From Micromonospora parathelypteridis (GTDB lineage Bacteria > Actinomycetota > Actinomycetes > Mycobacteriales > Micromonosporaceae): a stretch of DNA of 64,000 bases. Position 1 is the stretch's first letter; every line of letters begins with the position of its first letter. The DNA lies in the NCBI RefSeq assembly GCF_014201145.1, contig NZ_JACHDP010000001.1, forward strand, positions 4,216,001 to 4,280,000, given 5' to 3'. The notes beneath the pieces were generated by a model. That model saw only the letters and a program-made list of their open reading frames with translations. It was not told the DNA's origin and did no database searches. A program made the translations under genes and the position numbers. Below are positions 52,458-62,028 of the stretch, in pieces.

Positions 52458-53353
52458 CGCTGATCAACGTCGAGTCGTCGCTACCGCGACCGTTGTGGGC
52501 CCTGGTCCGCCACCTCGCCGGCCAGCCGCGCAAGCGGCAGCGACTGCCCGACGCCGAAGCCGTTCTCAGCCCACCGAGCCTCATCCCCGGGGGTGACAAG
52601 CAGCGGACCTTCGAACGGGCAGTGGGTACCGCCGAGGAACTCGGCCTGGTCGAGCGGATCGAGGAGAACCTCGTGCTGTCCGCCGACGCGGGGGCGGTCG
52701 GCGGCGAGAACATCGAAGCCTTCTACGACCTGCTGCGCCGGCGCGTGCTCACCCGGGTCGACGCCGAGACACTCGCCACCGACCCGTCACAGACGCGGGG
52801 CAAGGACCTGCTGCGCTCCCTGTGCTGGTTCCTGACCCTGGACAGCCAGGTGGCCCTGGTGACGGCGAACACCTTCGGTAGCGAACAGCACAACGCGCTG
52901 GCCGAGGACCTTGGGAATCCGCTGAAGAACATGGCGCGGTGGAACGGCTTTACCTACTGGGCGCCCGCCCTGGGCTTCGCCGACACGCCACTGCTGCCAT
53001 ACAGTGGGGCGCGGGCACTGGTGCCCGACTGCACCCGGGCGGTACGGCGCACGGTGCGGGAGACGTGGCGGCCAGGTACCCAACTGACCGCCCGCGAATT
53101 CGTCGACGGGCTGCTCGAGGCGCTGCCGGTGCTGCCCGGTGGGCGTTCCAGTCTGGCGCTGGGTCTCGAACCGCGTCTGCATGACGTGTCGGCCACGCTG
53201 TCGTTCGCGCTGCAACGAGGCTGTGAAGAAGGCTGGTTGATTTTGAGCGCGCCCTCGGACGCCGCCGGCGGCGTCCAGTACAGCGACCCGCGCGCCGCCG
53301 GTGGCGTAGGCCGGTTCACCGACGTCCAGATTGGAGCAGACGACAATGTCTGA
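52451..53353 (+). CDS. dpdG: DpdG, Dpd system accessory protein
   Basis: 300 aa from ATG 52451, overlapping dpdF by 7 bp. The N-terminal part (RPLWALVRHLAGQPRKRQRLPDAEAVLSPPSLI, then FERAVGTAEELGLVERIEENLVLS) looks like a winged-helix fold; the rest is mostly helical. There is no catalytic motif. Assignment rests on size, position between the RecQ-like and ATPase genes, and family resemblance recalled from Dpd clusters. The molecular role is unknown. Confidence 0.7.
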   Translation: MVALINVESSLPRPLWALVRHLAGQPRKRQRLPDAEAVLSPPSLIPGGDKQRTFERAVGTAEELGLVERIEENLVLSADAGAVGGENIEAFYDLLRRRVLTRVDAETLATDPSQTRGKDLLRSLCWFLTLDSQVALVTANTFGSEQHNALAEDLGNPLKNMARWNGFTYWAPALGFADTPLLPYSGARALVPDCTRAVRRTVRETWRPGTQLTAREFVDGLLEALPVLPGGRSSLALGLEPRLHDVSATLSFALQRGCEEGWLILSAPSDAAGGVQYSDPRAAGGVGRFTDVQIGADDNV

Positions 53354-56300
53354 CCTGCGGGAAAGGGTCTGCTGGGAGGTTTCGACGGCGATCGCCACGC
53401 TGAGCACCGAGGCGGTCAGCCCGTCCACCTCGGTGTTCCTGGCCACCCACGCGCCGCTACGGATAAGCCGACGCGACCCGCAACTCCGCAGCGACTTGGC
53501 TGGCGCAGCGGTCACCGAGGAAGAGGTACTGCAGGATTTCCTGCACCGTCCGCTGGGCAACGGCGTTCTGCTCATGCCGGTCATCGGCCAGTCCGGCACC
53601 GGCAAGTCGCACCTGGTGCGCTGGGTGTACGAACGCACCAGGCGGCGGCCGGCCGACAACCGTGTGGTGATCCACGTTCCCAAGGCAAGCACTAGTCTGC
53701 GCGTCCTGGTCAGGATCCTGCTCGATCGCGAGGACATCGTCAGCGAAAAGCTGATCCAACTGCGCCGGCAGGTCGATGACCTGGCCAGCGGAATGGACGA
53801 GCAGGCGCTGCAGCGCCATCTGCTGTTCGCCGTCGCCGAGGCGGTCGCCGCGGCCGACCCCGGTACCGACAGGAACCGCCGAGCACTGGTCGGCCCCGCG
53901 AAGCTGGCCATGGTGCTGCGCGACGTCCACGTCAGCGGCTACCTGACCCAAGAGGGCGGACTGATCCCCCGCCTGGCGGCCAGCCTGCTGCATGACCGGG
54001 GTGACGGCGAGTCGGACCGACCGACGCAGTTCACCCCGGACGACCTGCCGCACATCGCCGACGTCAACGCCGCCGCCGCCGACGTCCGGTCTCTGCTCAC
54101 GCTGATCATGAGCCGGCCGCAGTTGCAGAAGGCCGCAGCCGACCTGATCACGGAGAATCTTTCCACCGCGGTACAGCAGGTGTTCAAGCTCGGCGGCCGA
54201 CTGCAGGACGCCATGCTGACCATCCGCGAGGAGTACCACAAGCAGGCCAAGGAAATCATCCTGCTGATCGAGGACTTTGCGGTCATCCAGGGGCTGCAGC
54301 GCGACCTGCTCGAGGCGCTGATCGAAGCCGGCGTGCGCGACGGCCAGCAGGTGCTGGCCCCGGTGCGTACGCTGATGGCGGTAACCACCGGTTACTACCG
54401 CAACCTGGCCGATACCGTCCTGACGCGCGTCGAAGCGGCCACCCCGTATGTCTACGACCTCGACGCCCCGTTCGACCCGGATACCGAGGGTCCCGGGTAC
54501 ACGATGGACTTCGTCGGTCGGTACCTTAACGCCGCCCGCATCGGAGCGGAGAACCTGGACGCGGCCGGTGTAGCCGACAAGGCGCCCGTGCCCAACGCGT
54601 GCGCCGAGTGCCAGTTCGGCCCCTCGTGCCACGAGGCGTTCGGCGTCTCCGAGGACGGATACGGCCTGTTCCCGTTCAACTGGGAGGCCCTGCGCAGGGC
54701 CGTCGAGAGCACCGCCGGGGTGGACGACACGTTCAACCCCCGTCGGGTTATCGGGCGGGTCATCCGGCCGGTACTGGAGGACGCCGAGTCACTGGCCACC
54801 GGCCATTTCCCCAGCCCCCGGTTCCGGGAGCAGTTTCCGATGGCTCGCGGCCAGTCTGCGCTTTCGCCGGCGGTCAAGGTAAACATCGAGGACCTCGATC
54901 CGGTGGACCACGAACGTCGGGCACTGCTGCTGGAGTTCTGGGGGGGCGCTCCTAAGGGAGTGCGCAACCTGAAGTCGGGCATCCACGAGGCATTTCGGAT
55001 CAACATCCTCTCCACCGCATCGAACGCGTCCATCACTCCTCCGACTCCTCGACGCTCACCCGACAGCCCGGGCACCGCGAAGCCGCACGTCCAGAAGCCG
55101 GCGCTCGTCGCCGATCCGCAGGACAAGTGGCCCAGCTCACTACGGTCCATGGTCGACTACGTTGCCGAATGGGAGGCAGGCCGTCGCCCGCTGCACCAGA
55201 ACACCGCATCGGAGATCCGGCGCATCATCAGTACCGCGATTGTCAACCGGTGCGACTGGAGCAGACCATTGATGGCCGAGCCGAACTCTGATGTAAAACG
55301 CGTGGCTTGGCCGGCCAAGTCCAGCGTCGTGTCTATCGAGGACGCCGAGGCCGAGGCGCAGAGCACCGGGGCGCCGATCCGCTTCAAGCGCAACGCGCGG
55401 AACGCCGTTTTCTTCCGCCAATTGCTTACCTTAGAGCAGGGGGTCGATGACCCCGGTAATGCCGCCGCCCTGCCGCAGTTGGCCCGAATCGCCGGGCGGT
55501 ACCAGGGCGACCTCGTCCGGGCGGTGCAGCGGGTCCGGTCCGCCGAGGAGGAGCACCTGACGGCGGGCCTGACCGTGTCGTTGATGGGCGCTTCGCTGGC
55601 TGGACTGGCCTGGCCCGGCATGAGCGATGCCGATCTGATGGACGTGGCATTCGACGACGGCGCCTCGTGGCGCCTGGCCGACGCCGCCCTGCGCATCGAG
55701 CGCTGGGTCGACGCCTACGAAAAGCATCGGACCCACCGCCGCGCGTTGGTCGCGGAGTTGCGCCAACTGCTGGGTGCCCGGCAGGGCACCACCGGCGCGG
55801 ACGCACGGATCCTCGACGCCGCCCGGGCCCTGCCGCTGGTACGACGCGCGGCCACCCTGTGGACATGGGAGCCCGGCGCGACCACGGCGCCCTGGTACCG
55901 GGGCGCTGCGGCTCCGCTCCGCACTTTCGAGACGCTGGTGGAAGGCCAGTTGACCGTGTTGCGCCAGCACCGTGACCGGCTCGCTGGATGGCTGCCGATC
56001 GGCGTGGGCCTGGGCGAGACGCTCGACGCTGTCGAGCAGGCGTTCCAGGAGGCGACGGCAGTCGGGCTGGTGCCCAGTGGCGAGATGCGGCAGACGTTCC
56101 CGGCGCGACTGGCCGAGATGCGGGCCCGTGACTGGCGAGCCTTCGACCAACTGCGCCGCGATCTGGAACGGATCGAGTCGGCCGAAGACCGCCAATGGCA
56201 GCGGGCCCGCATCACCGCGGCGGTCCGTGACCGCGGCGTCGACCTGGCGCCCCTGATGGAGTTTCTGCATGACTGCGATGGGTGGCTGACTGGCGGCCTG

Positions 56301-56423
56301 GAGTCGGCCCGTCTACGCACCGGTGGGCTGGGCGAGGACCTTGCCGACATGGTCCGCGAGGTGCGCACCGAGTGGGAACTGATCGTTGCGGACCCGCACC
56401 ATGGAGAGGAGTCCCATGAGTAA
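53346..56423 (+). CDS. dpdH: DpdH, P-loop ATPase
   Basis: 1025 aa from ATG 53346, overlapping dpdG by 8 bp, with GGAGCAGACGACA upstream. The N-terminal VFLATHAPLRI region precedes Walker A GQSGTGKS (81-88) followed by HLVRWVYERT; a Walker B-like IILLIEDFAVIQG lies near residue 300. A Cys motif CAECQFGPSC (about 420) may bind zinc. Long helical regions follow. The size and THxPL...GKSHLxRW pattern fit DpdH. It probably acts as the energy-driven scaffold of the restriction complex; this is inference. Confidence 0.78.
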   Translation: MSDLRERVCWEVSTAIATLSTEAVSPSTSVFLATHAPLRISRRDPQLRSDLAGAAVTEEEVLQDFLHRPLGNGVLLMPVIGQSGTGKSHLVRWVYERTRRRPADNRVVIHVPKASTSLRVLVRILLDREDIVSEKLIQLRRQVDDLASGMDEQALQRHLLFAVAEAVAAADPGTDRNRRALVGPAKLAMVLRDVHVSGYLTQEGGLIPRLAASLLHDRGDGESDRPTQFTPDDLPHIADVNAAAADVRSLLTLIMSRPQLQKAAADLITENLSTAVQQVFKLGGRLQDAMLTIREEYHKQAKEIILLIEDFAVIQGLQRDLLEALIEAGVRDGQQVLAPVRTLMAVTTGYYRNLADTVLTRVEAATPYVYDLDAPFDPDTEGPGYTMDFVGRYLNAARIGAENLDAAGVADKAPVPNACAECQFGPSCHEAFGVSEDGYGLFPFNWEALRRAVESTAGVDDTFNPRRVIGRVIRPVLEDAESLATGHFPSPRFREQFPMARGQSALSPAVKVNIEDLDPVDHERRALLLEFWGGAPKGVRNLKSGIHEAFRINILSTASNASITPPTPRRSPDSPGTAKPHVQKPALVADPQDKWPSSLRSMVDYVAEWEAGRRPLHQNTASEIRRIISTAIVNRCDWSRPLMAEPNSDVKRVAWPAKSSVVSIEDAEAEAQSTGAPIRFKRNARNAVFFRQLLTLEQGVDDPGNAAALPQLARIAGRYQGDLVRAVQRVRSAEEEHLTAGLTVSLMGASLAGLAWPGMSDADLMDVAFDDGASWRLADAALRIERWVDAYEKHRTHRRALVAELRQLLGARQGTTGADARILDAARALPLVRRAATLWTWEPGATTAPWYRGAAAPLRTFETLVEGQLTVLRQHRDRLAGWLPIGVGLGETLDAVEQAFQEATAVGLVPSGEMRQTFPARLAEMRARDWRAFDQLRRDLERIESAEDRQWQRARITAAVRDRGVDLAPLMEFLHDCDGWLTGGLESARLRTGGLGEDLADMVREVRTEWELIVADPHHGEESHE

Positions 56424-57087
56424 CCAGTCAGTGCGGGACAAGGCCCTGATGGTGGCCTCGGAGGCCCGGCGGATCGGGTTAGGCCAGCAGGAGGAGGCGA
56501 CCGCCATAGCGGTGAGCACCAGGATCAGCACCCTGCGCGACAAGCTGGACGGGTTGCGGACCACGCTGGAGGCGGCGCGTCGCTTGAACCAGTACGGTGC
56601 AGACATCCCGCTGAGCAACGTCGACGACGGACTGGAGCGTTTCCGCCAGCGGGCCGGCGAGGGACTACCTTCCAAGCCGGCCCTCGACGCCGCGGCCCGC
56701 ACGGTGGAGGGAGTGGAGAACCAACTGCGGCAGGCGTTGCGGGAGGCGTGGCGGTCTTGGTGCGAGCAGCGCCTGGCGGAACTGCGCCGGGATCGGCTGG
56801 TGATGCTCCCCGCCGGGGAGGCGTTCGCAGCCGAGGAGACCCTGGCCGATCTGGAGAAGCTACGCCGTGGCGACCTGCGGGCGGCGGCCATCCAGCAGTT
56901 CGCGATTAGCCACCGCGAACTACGGGCCCAGCTCGACAGCACCCCCGATCCCGACCCGGAGGTCCTCGACCTGCTGCAGCGGCTGCAGGTCGGGACAACG
57001 CTGGACAAGCTGACACCGGCCGACCTGCAGTTGCTGTACGACCGGCAGCTCGCCGGTACCGTCGAGGTCCGGCGGAGGGCCACATGA
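56416..57087 (+). CDS. dpdI: DpdI, helical accessory protein
   Basis: 223 aa from ATG 56416 (GGAGAGGAG upstream), overlapping dpdH by 8 bp. Almost entirely helical and charged, with coiled-coil potential (RISTLRDKLDGLRTTLEAARRL; AARTVEGVENQLRQALREAWRSW; ETLADLEKLRRGDL). No catalytic residues. Likely a structural partner of DpdH or DpdJ, judging from the overlapping genes. Confidence 0.7.
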   Translation: MSNQSVRDKALMVASEARRIGLGQQEEATAIAVSTRISTLRDKLDGLRTTLEAARRLNQYGADIPLSNVDDGLERFRQRAGEGLPSKPALDAAARTVEGVENQLRQALREAWRSWCEQRLAELRRDRLVMLPAGEAFAAEETLADLEKLRRGDLRAAAIQQFAISHRELRAQLDSTPDPDPEVLDLLQRLQVGTTLDKLTPADLQLLYDRQLAGTVEVRRRAT

Positions 57088-60000
57088 TCGACGATCGGCG
57101 TTTCCTGTCCGGGGTGCTCGACGACCTGGAGGATCTGGAACTGCCGCTGCTCAGCTGGGGAGTGACCAGCGGCGTCATCGCTCGTGACGAGGTGCTGGCT
57201 GCGATTGAGGAGCGCCTGCTCGACCCCGATGCGCCCTACGTGCTCGCAGATGAGGTACTGGAGGAGTTGGAGCGGCGCGGACTGCTACTCGAAGTTCCCC
57301 GATCCTCTCCACGCAGTTACCGGACCAGGTTGGCCGAGACGGTGCGGCTCACGGCCGCGCTGCGTCAGATGTTCCCGATCACCAACCGGACTGGCCGCTG
57401 GTGGGACCAATCACCGAAGCTCGTCGCCGACTACCGTTTGCACGTAGCTCGGCGTCGCTACCCGGCGCGGGATATCCCGGTCGAGTCGCTACTGGCGGCG
57501 CTGTCGTCGCTGGATGACAACGGTCTGGGCGAGCGCCAGACCGCGGTGGTCCGCGCGCTTCTCGGCGAGCGTGAGCTGGCCCGGTTCCAGGTGGAGGCGA
57601 GCACCGCGATCCGCCGCCACCTCGCCGCTGGCGTGGGCCGTGCGGTGATCGTCGGCGCGGGTACCGGTAGCGGCAAAACGTTGGCGTTCTATTTGCCGGC
57701 GCTGATGGCGATGGCCGACAACGCGCACGCCGGCGGTGGCGGTGTGCATACCCTGGCGCTATACCCGCGCAACGAGTTGCTGCGCGACCAACTCCGCGAG
57801 GCGGTAGCGAACGTCACCGCCGTGAACGATGCGCAGCGCGCGCACGGTGGCCGGCCGCTGCGCATCGGCGTCCTGTACGGCGACACCCTGTACCAGGCCG
57901 ACGATCGGCGGCTGGGCCACGGCGGCGACGGGGCCTGGCGCCGACATGGCGGCGACGCCGTGTGCCCGTACCTCAAGTGCCCCACTTGCCGTGGCGACCT
58001 GGTGTGGGCCGAGGCCGACCGTACGGCCGTGCCGCCGAGAGAGCGCCTGCGCTGCACTGATCAGCGGTGCGCCCAGGCTGCGATCGCACACCTGGTCCTC
58101 ACCCGGGACGGACTGCACCGCAATCCGCCGGACCTGCTATTCACCACCACCGAAATGCTTAACATCAGCAGCACGGACCCGCGACAGGCCCCACTGCTGG
58201 GGTGGACGGGCCGGAAGGTGCCCAAGCTGGTCTTGCTGGACGAGGCGCACACCTACGGCGGGATGCACGGCGCGCAGGTCGCGTTGCTCCTGCGCCGGTG
58301 GCGCAGCGGCTTGGGCCGCCAGGCCACCATGGTGGGCCTGAGCGCGACATTGCGCGACGCCGCCGACTTCTTCGGCGAGCTCACCGGCGTCGACCGCCAC
58401 GACGTCGACTACCTCACCCCGCGCCCAACGGATCTGGAGGAGGAGGGCCGGGAGTACGCGATCGCGCTGCGGGTGGACCCGGTGTCCCGGGTCAGCCCAC
58501 TGTCGACCACGATTCAGGCGGCGATGTTGTATGGCCGCACCCTCGATGTGCGCGGTGCCGAACTGCTGTACGGGTCGCGCGGATTCGTCTTCACCGACGA
58601 CCTTGACGTTACCAACCGCCTGTTCAACGACCTCGTTCACGCGGAGGGCGGCCGGAGCGCGGGGCCGGGCCGCCGCCCGCAGGTGCTGGCCGGGCTCCGG
58701 TCTGCCAACGGTGCCACGCACGACCAATACGTCGACGGACAGTCCTGGGAACTGGTGCACCGCATCGGTCGGCACCTCGACCCACAGGCGATGACCCACG
58801 GCCTGCGGGTCAGCCGCACGTCCTCCCAGGACAGCGGGGTGGACCAGGACGCAGACCTGGTGGTAGCGACCGCGTCGCTAGAGGTCGGCGTGGACGACGA
58901 CCGGGTTGGTCTGGTCATGCAGCACAAGGCACCACGCGACGCCGCATCATTCCTGCAACGGCGTGGTCGGGCTGGCCGGCGGCGCCTCACCCGGCCATGG
59001 ACGGTGGTGACGCTCTCAGATTTTGGTCGAGACCGGCTTACCTACCAGGCCTACGACCAACTGTTCGCGCCAGAACTCCCCGCTCGGCGGTTGCCGGTGA
59101 GTAACCGTTTCGTGCTGAAGATCCAGGCGACCCAGGCGATGCTGGACTGGGTAGGCCGGCGCACTCAGTGTGACTCAAGGCGGGTGGTCCAGGCGCCGAA
59201 GCCGAAGGGCCCTAACCCGCACCCCGACGCCGAGGTGGTACTCAAACAGTTGCGGGCACTGCTGGAGGACAGCAACGTTCAGGCTGACCTTGCCAGCTGG
59301 CTGCGCCGGGCGCTGGACATCTCCGCCGACGAGGTGAGCGCCCTGCTGTGGGAGCCCCCGCGGTCCCTGCTGCTCAGCGTCGTCCCGACCATCCTGCGAC
59401 GGCTGGAGTCGGGCTGGCGGGCCTATGTGCCGGAACCGGGAGCGCGCCCGGGATCGCTGCTGCCTGAGTTCGTGACCCGCACCTTGTTCGATCCACTCAA
59501 CGTGCCGGAGGTGTCCTTCCGACTGCCGTTCCACGCCGACGACGAGTCGATGCCGATCGAGCGGGTGCTGCGCGAGGCGGTGCCGGGTCGGGTGAGTCAC
59601 CGGTACGGGTACCGCAGGGCCCGCGACCGCACCTGGCTGCCACTGCCCGACCCGGAGGCTGCTGGCGTTGTGGAAATCGCCTCCTTCGCCGCACATTACG
59701 ACGACGAAGGCTGGTGGGAGCCGGCCGGCGAACCGGCGGTTAGGGTGCTGCGCCCGCACCTGATCAACTTGACGGAACCGCCGCTGGACGTGCGAGACCA
59801 GTCACAGGGAACCCCACTATGGTCCTCGCAGTTTCTCCCTGACCACCTCTATGAGGGTGCCATTCCCCGGCCCTCACGGTGGCAGGACCGGGTGCTGTCG
59901 GTGGGATTCGCTACTGGCGCCTCCGGCAACCCGGTCCAGGTCCGGCGGATGACCACCGGCGCCGCGTGTACCACGGTGACCGGCAGCGGACGGACAACGA

Positions 60001-61505
60001 CGGTAACCAGCACGGTTCGGTACCGGCACCGGGGTGAGCCGGCCGCGTTGGGCTTCAGCCTGGACGTCGACGCGATTCGATTCACCGTGGCACCCCTGGA
60101 CCTGGCTAAGGAGGCGGTCGCCGCGCACCTGCGCTCACCACAGTGGCGGTCCACCGCCTTCAAGGCCGCCCTGGCGGCGGACCCGGCGCTCGACGAGGAC
60201 GCCAACACGTTCCAGCGTGGCTGGCTAGCCCTGGTTTACACCACCGCCTACTCCCTGCGGCGCGTTGCAGACACCAACGCCGACACGCAGGACACGCATC
60301 GAGCGCTGGCCTCGGGCCGATGGGCGGCCGACATCGATCGTGTGCTGAACGCCATCTACCGCAGCGATGGCAGTACGGCCCCCAGCCGCCTGGTCGACGA
60401 CCTGAGCGCCTTGGCAGGTCGGCCCGCGGTCATCGACGCTGTGGACCGGCACAGCCGCCTCCTGTGGTGCGACGAGGTCGCGGCGCTGACTGCGGACCTA
60501 GCCCAACGCACCTACCGGGAGACCGTAGCGGCCGCGATCCTGGCCGCTGCTCAACGGGCCTGCCCCGACGCCCAGGACGGTGACCTCATCGTCGACGTCC
60601 TGCCGGCCGAAACCGCCGAGGCCCCTACAACGATCTGGCTGAGTGAGACCGCGGTCGGCGGCCTCGGCGTCATAACCCAACTCGTCCCCTACTACCAGCA
60701 GGACCCGCGCCGGTTCTGGGCGCTCGTCGACAGCGCGCTGGCACCCAGCGACTACGAGTACCTGCACACCACACTGACCCAACTGCTGCGCCACCTGGTG
60801 GCCGATCCGCAGTCCGCGGCGGCCCAGGCTGTTGCCGTGCTGCGCGATCCGCCTTCGGCCGCAGAAGCCGAAGAGGCCCTGGTGACGCTGCGCTCGTCCT
60901 GGGCGCAGATCGACGGCTACCCCCGCCCGCAGGCGGTGGCGGCGCTGTCCACCCGCCTGCTGCGGCAGGGGACTGACGCGGGCACCGACCGGCTGGTGCT
61001 GGATCTGATGCAGGCCTGGGACAGCGTCCAGGATCACCTCGGTTTCGAAGTCGAAGCCGCTATCTTCGCCTACCTCGTCGGCAACGGCGGCATCACGATT
61101 GCCGGCCTGGATCCGCGCCGCTTTGGTGCCGACCAGGTGTACAGCATGCTGTGGCCGCGGGGCGCGGAGGCTCGATCCCAGCAATTGGCCCACTACCAGC
61201 CGTACGCGCTGCCGGCGCTGCTCGACCGCCTACTCGTGGGAGCGGCCCACGACGAGCGGCTGACCCACGTTGACGTCACCGAGCCACAGTGGCGGCAACG
61301 GTACGTCAACGAGATCGCGGCCCGCGGGGCGGTGCGACTGGTCGCACCGGTCGACCGGGTTGCGGACCTGACTGCCGCCATGCGCGCGTTACCCGCCATC
61401 GCCGTGGACCACGGGGCGCTGCGGGTGTATGGCGACGTCCGCGCCGTCGATCGAGAGGCCGCCCAGGTGCGGTGCGTGGTTGAGATTCGGGAGTTCGCCC
61501 AATGA
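57084..61505 (+). CDS. dpdJ: DpdJ, large DEAH-box helicase with Cys cluster
   Basis: 1473 aa from ATG 57084 (GGAGGG upstream), in ATGA overlap with dpdI. After ~180 N-terminal residues, the motor has GAGTGSGKT (191-199), TTTEMLN, DEAH (386-389), LSATL, and motif VI QRRGRAGRR. A Cys-rich insert between the Walker motifs (Cys294, Cys299, Cys302, Cys324, Cys329) is a probable zinc site. The ~850-residue C-terminus resembles Lhr/DUF1998-type helicase tails. It probably loads on or translocates along target DNA for the PLD nuclease encoded next. Confidence 0.82.
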   Translation: MIDDRRFLSGVLDDLEDLELPLLSWGVTSGVIARDEVLAAIEERLLDPDAPYVLADEVLEELERRGLLLEVPRSSPRSYRTRLAETVRLTAALRQMFPITNRTGRWWDQSPKLVADYRLHVARRRYPARDIPVESLLAALSSLDDNGLGERQTAVVRALLGERELARFQVEASTAIRRHLAAGVGRAVIVGAGTGSGKTLAFYLPALMAMADNAHAGGGGVHTLALYPRNELLRDQLREAVANVTAVNDAQRAHGGRPLRIGVLYGDTLYQADDRRLGHGGDGAWRRHGGDAVCPYLKCPTCRGDLVWAEADRTAVPPRERLRCTDQRCAQAAIAHLVLTRDGLHRNPPDLLFTTTEMLNISSTDPRQAPLLGWTGRKVPKLVLLDEAHTYGGMHGAQVALLLRRWRSGLGRQATMVGLSATLRDAADFFGELTGVDRHDVDYLTPRPTDLEEEGREYAIALRVDPVSRVSPLSTTIQAAMLYGRTLDVRGAELLYGSRGFVFTDDLDVTNRLFNDLVHAEGGRSAGPGRRPQVLAGLRSANGATHDQYVDGQSWELVHRIGRHLDPQAMTHGLRVSRTSSQDSGVDQDADLVVATASLEVGVDDDRVGLVMQHKAPRDAASFLQRRGRAGRRRLTRPWTVVTLSDFGRDRLTYQAYDQLFAPELPARRLPVSNRFVLKIQATQAMLDWVGRRTQCDSRRVVQAPKPKGPNPHPDAEVVLKQLRALLEDSNVQADLASWLRRALDISADEVSALLWEPPRSLLLSVVPTILRRLESGWRAYVPEPGARPGSLLPEFVTRTLFDPLNVPEVSFRLPFHADDESMPIERVLREAVPGRVSHRYGYRRARDRTWLPLPDPEAAGVVEIASFAAHYDDEGWWEPAGEPAVRVLRPHLINLTEPPLDVRDQSQGTPLWSSQFLPDHLYEGAIPRPSRWQDRVLSVGFATGASGNPVQVRRMTTGAACTTVTGSGRTTTVTSTVRYRHRGEPAALGFSLDVDAIRFTVAPLDLAKEAVAAHLRSPQWRSTAFKAALAADPALDEDANTFQRGWLALVYTTAYSLRRVADTNADTQDTHRALASGRWAADIDRVLNAIYRSDGSTAPSRLVDDLSALAGRPAVIDAVDRHSRLLWCDEVAALTADLAQRTYRETVAAAILAAAQRACPDAQDGDLIVDVLPAETAEAPTTIWLSETAVGGLGVITQLVPYYQQDPRRFWALVDSALAPSDYEYLHTTLTQLLRHLVADPQSAAAQAVAVLRDPPSAAEAEEALVTLRSSWAQIDGYPRPQAVAALSTRLLRQGTDAGTDRLVLDLMQAWDSVQDHLGFEVEAAIFAYLVGNGGITIAGLDPRRFGADQVYSMLWPRGAEARSQQLAHYQPYALPALLDRLLVGAAHDERLTHVDVTEPQWRQRYVNEIAARGAVRLVAPVDRVADLTAAMRALPAIAVDHGALRVYGDVRAVDREAAQVRCVVEIREFAQ

Positions 61506-62020
61506 GCGACGAGCGGGTGGTCCGGACCAGCGGCAGCACCGGGGTCCGGATCGACGGAATCCTGGCCACCGTGCTGTTGGCCGAGTTGATGGCGCCCAGC
61601 CGCCACCTGTGGCTGGTGTCACCGTGGATCGGCGACGTCGACGTCATCGACAACCGCGCCGCCGCCTATGACAGCGTGTTCGTCGACCCCTCCAGTCGTG
61701 TCTACACCTTTGCCCAGGTGCTGGCGGGGATTACCCACGGCGGTGGCCGGCTGTCGGTGGTGACCCGACCCGACCCTTTCAACGATGTCTTTATCGACCG
61801 GCTGCTGCGGCAGGCGGCGCCGGGCTATGCCCAGGTGGTGTGCGCCGAGGACGTGCATGAGAAGACGCTGTGCGGCGACGACTGGTTGATGACCGGCTCG
61901 ATGAACTTCACATACCGCGGCATGAGAGTGAATGACGAGATCGTGAGCTACCGCGTCGATCCCGCAATCGCCAGCACCGCCCGGGTCGACTTCGCCCGCC
62001 GCTTCGAGAACGCCAGGTGA
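61502..62020 (+). CDS. dpdK: DpdK, PLD-superfamily nuclease
   Basis: 172 aa from ATG 61502, in ATGA overlap with dpdJ. One complete HKD motif is present: His119, Lys121, Asp126, then Gly132-Ser133 and Asn135 (VHEKTLCGDD...TGSMNFTYRG). A single motif means the active site must form in a homodimer. It is the predicted DNA-cutting subunit, equivalent in position to DrmC of DISARM. Confidence 0.85.
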   Translation: MSDERVVRTSGSTGVRIDGILATVLLAELMAPSRHLWLVSPWIGDVDVIDNRAAAYDSVFVDPSSRVYTFAQVLAGITHGGGRLSVVTRPDPFNDVFIDRLLRQAAPGYAQVVCAEDVHEKTLCGDDWLMTGSMNFTYRGMRVNDEIVSYRVDPAIASTARVDFARRFENAR

Positions 62021-62028
62021 GGGCGGCG

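Noticed and set aside
46637..62020. DISARM system
   Set aside because: SNF2 helicase, DUF1998-like helicase and PLD nuclease are shared, but there is no methyltransferase, and the RecQ-like helicase, ~1000-aa P-loop ATPase and coiled-coil protein match Dpd clusters instead.
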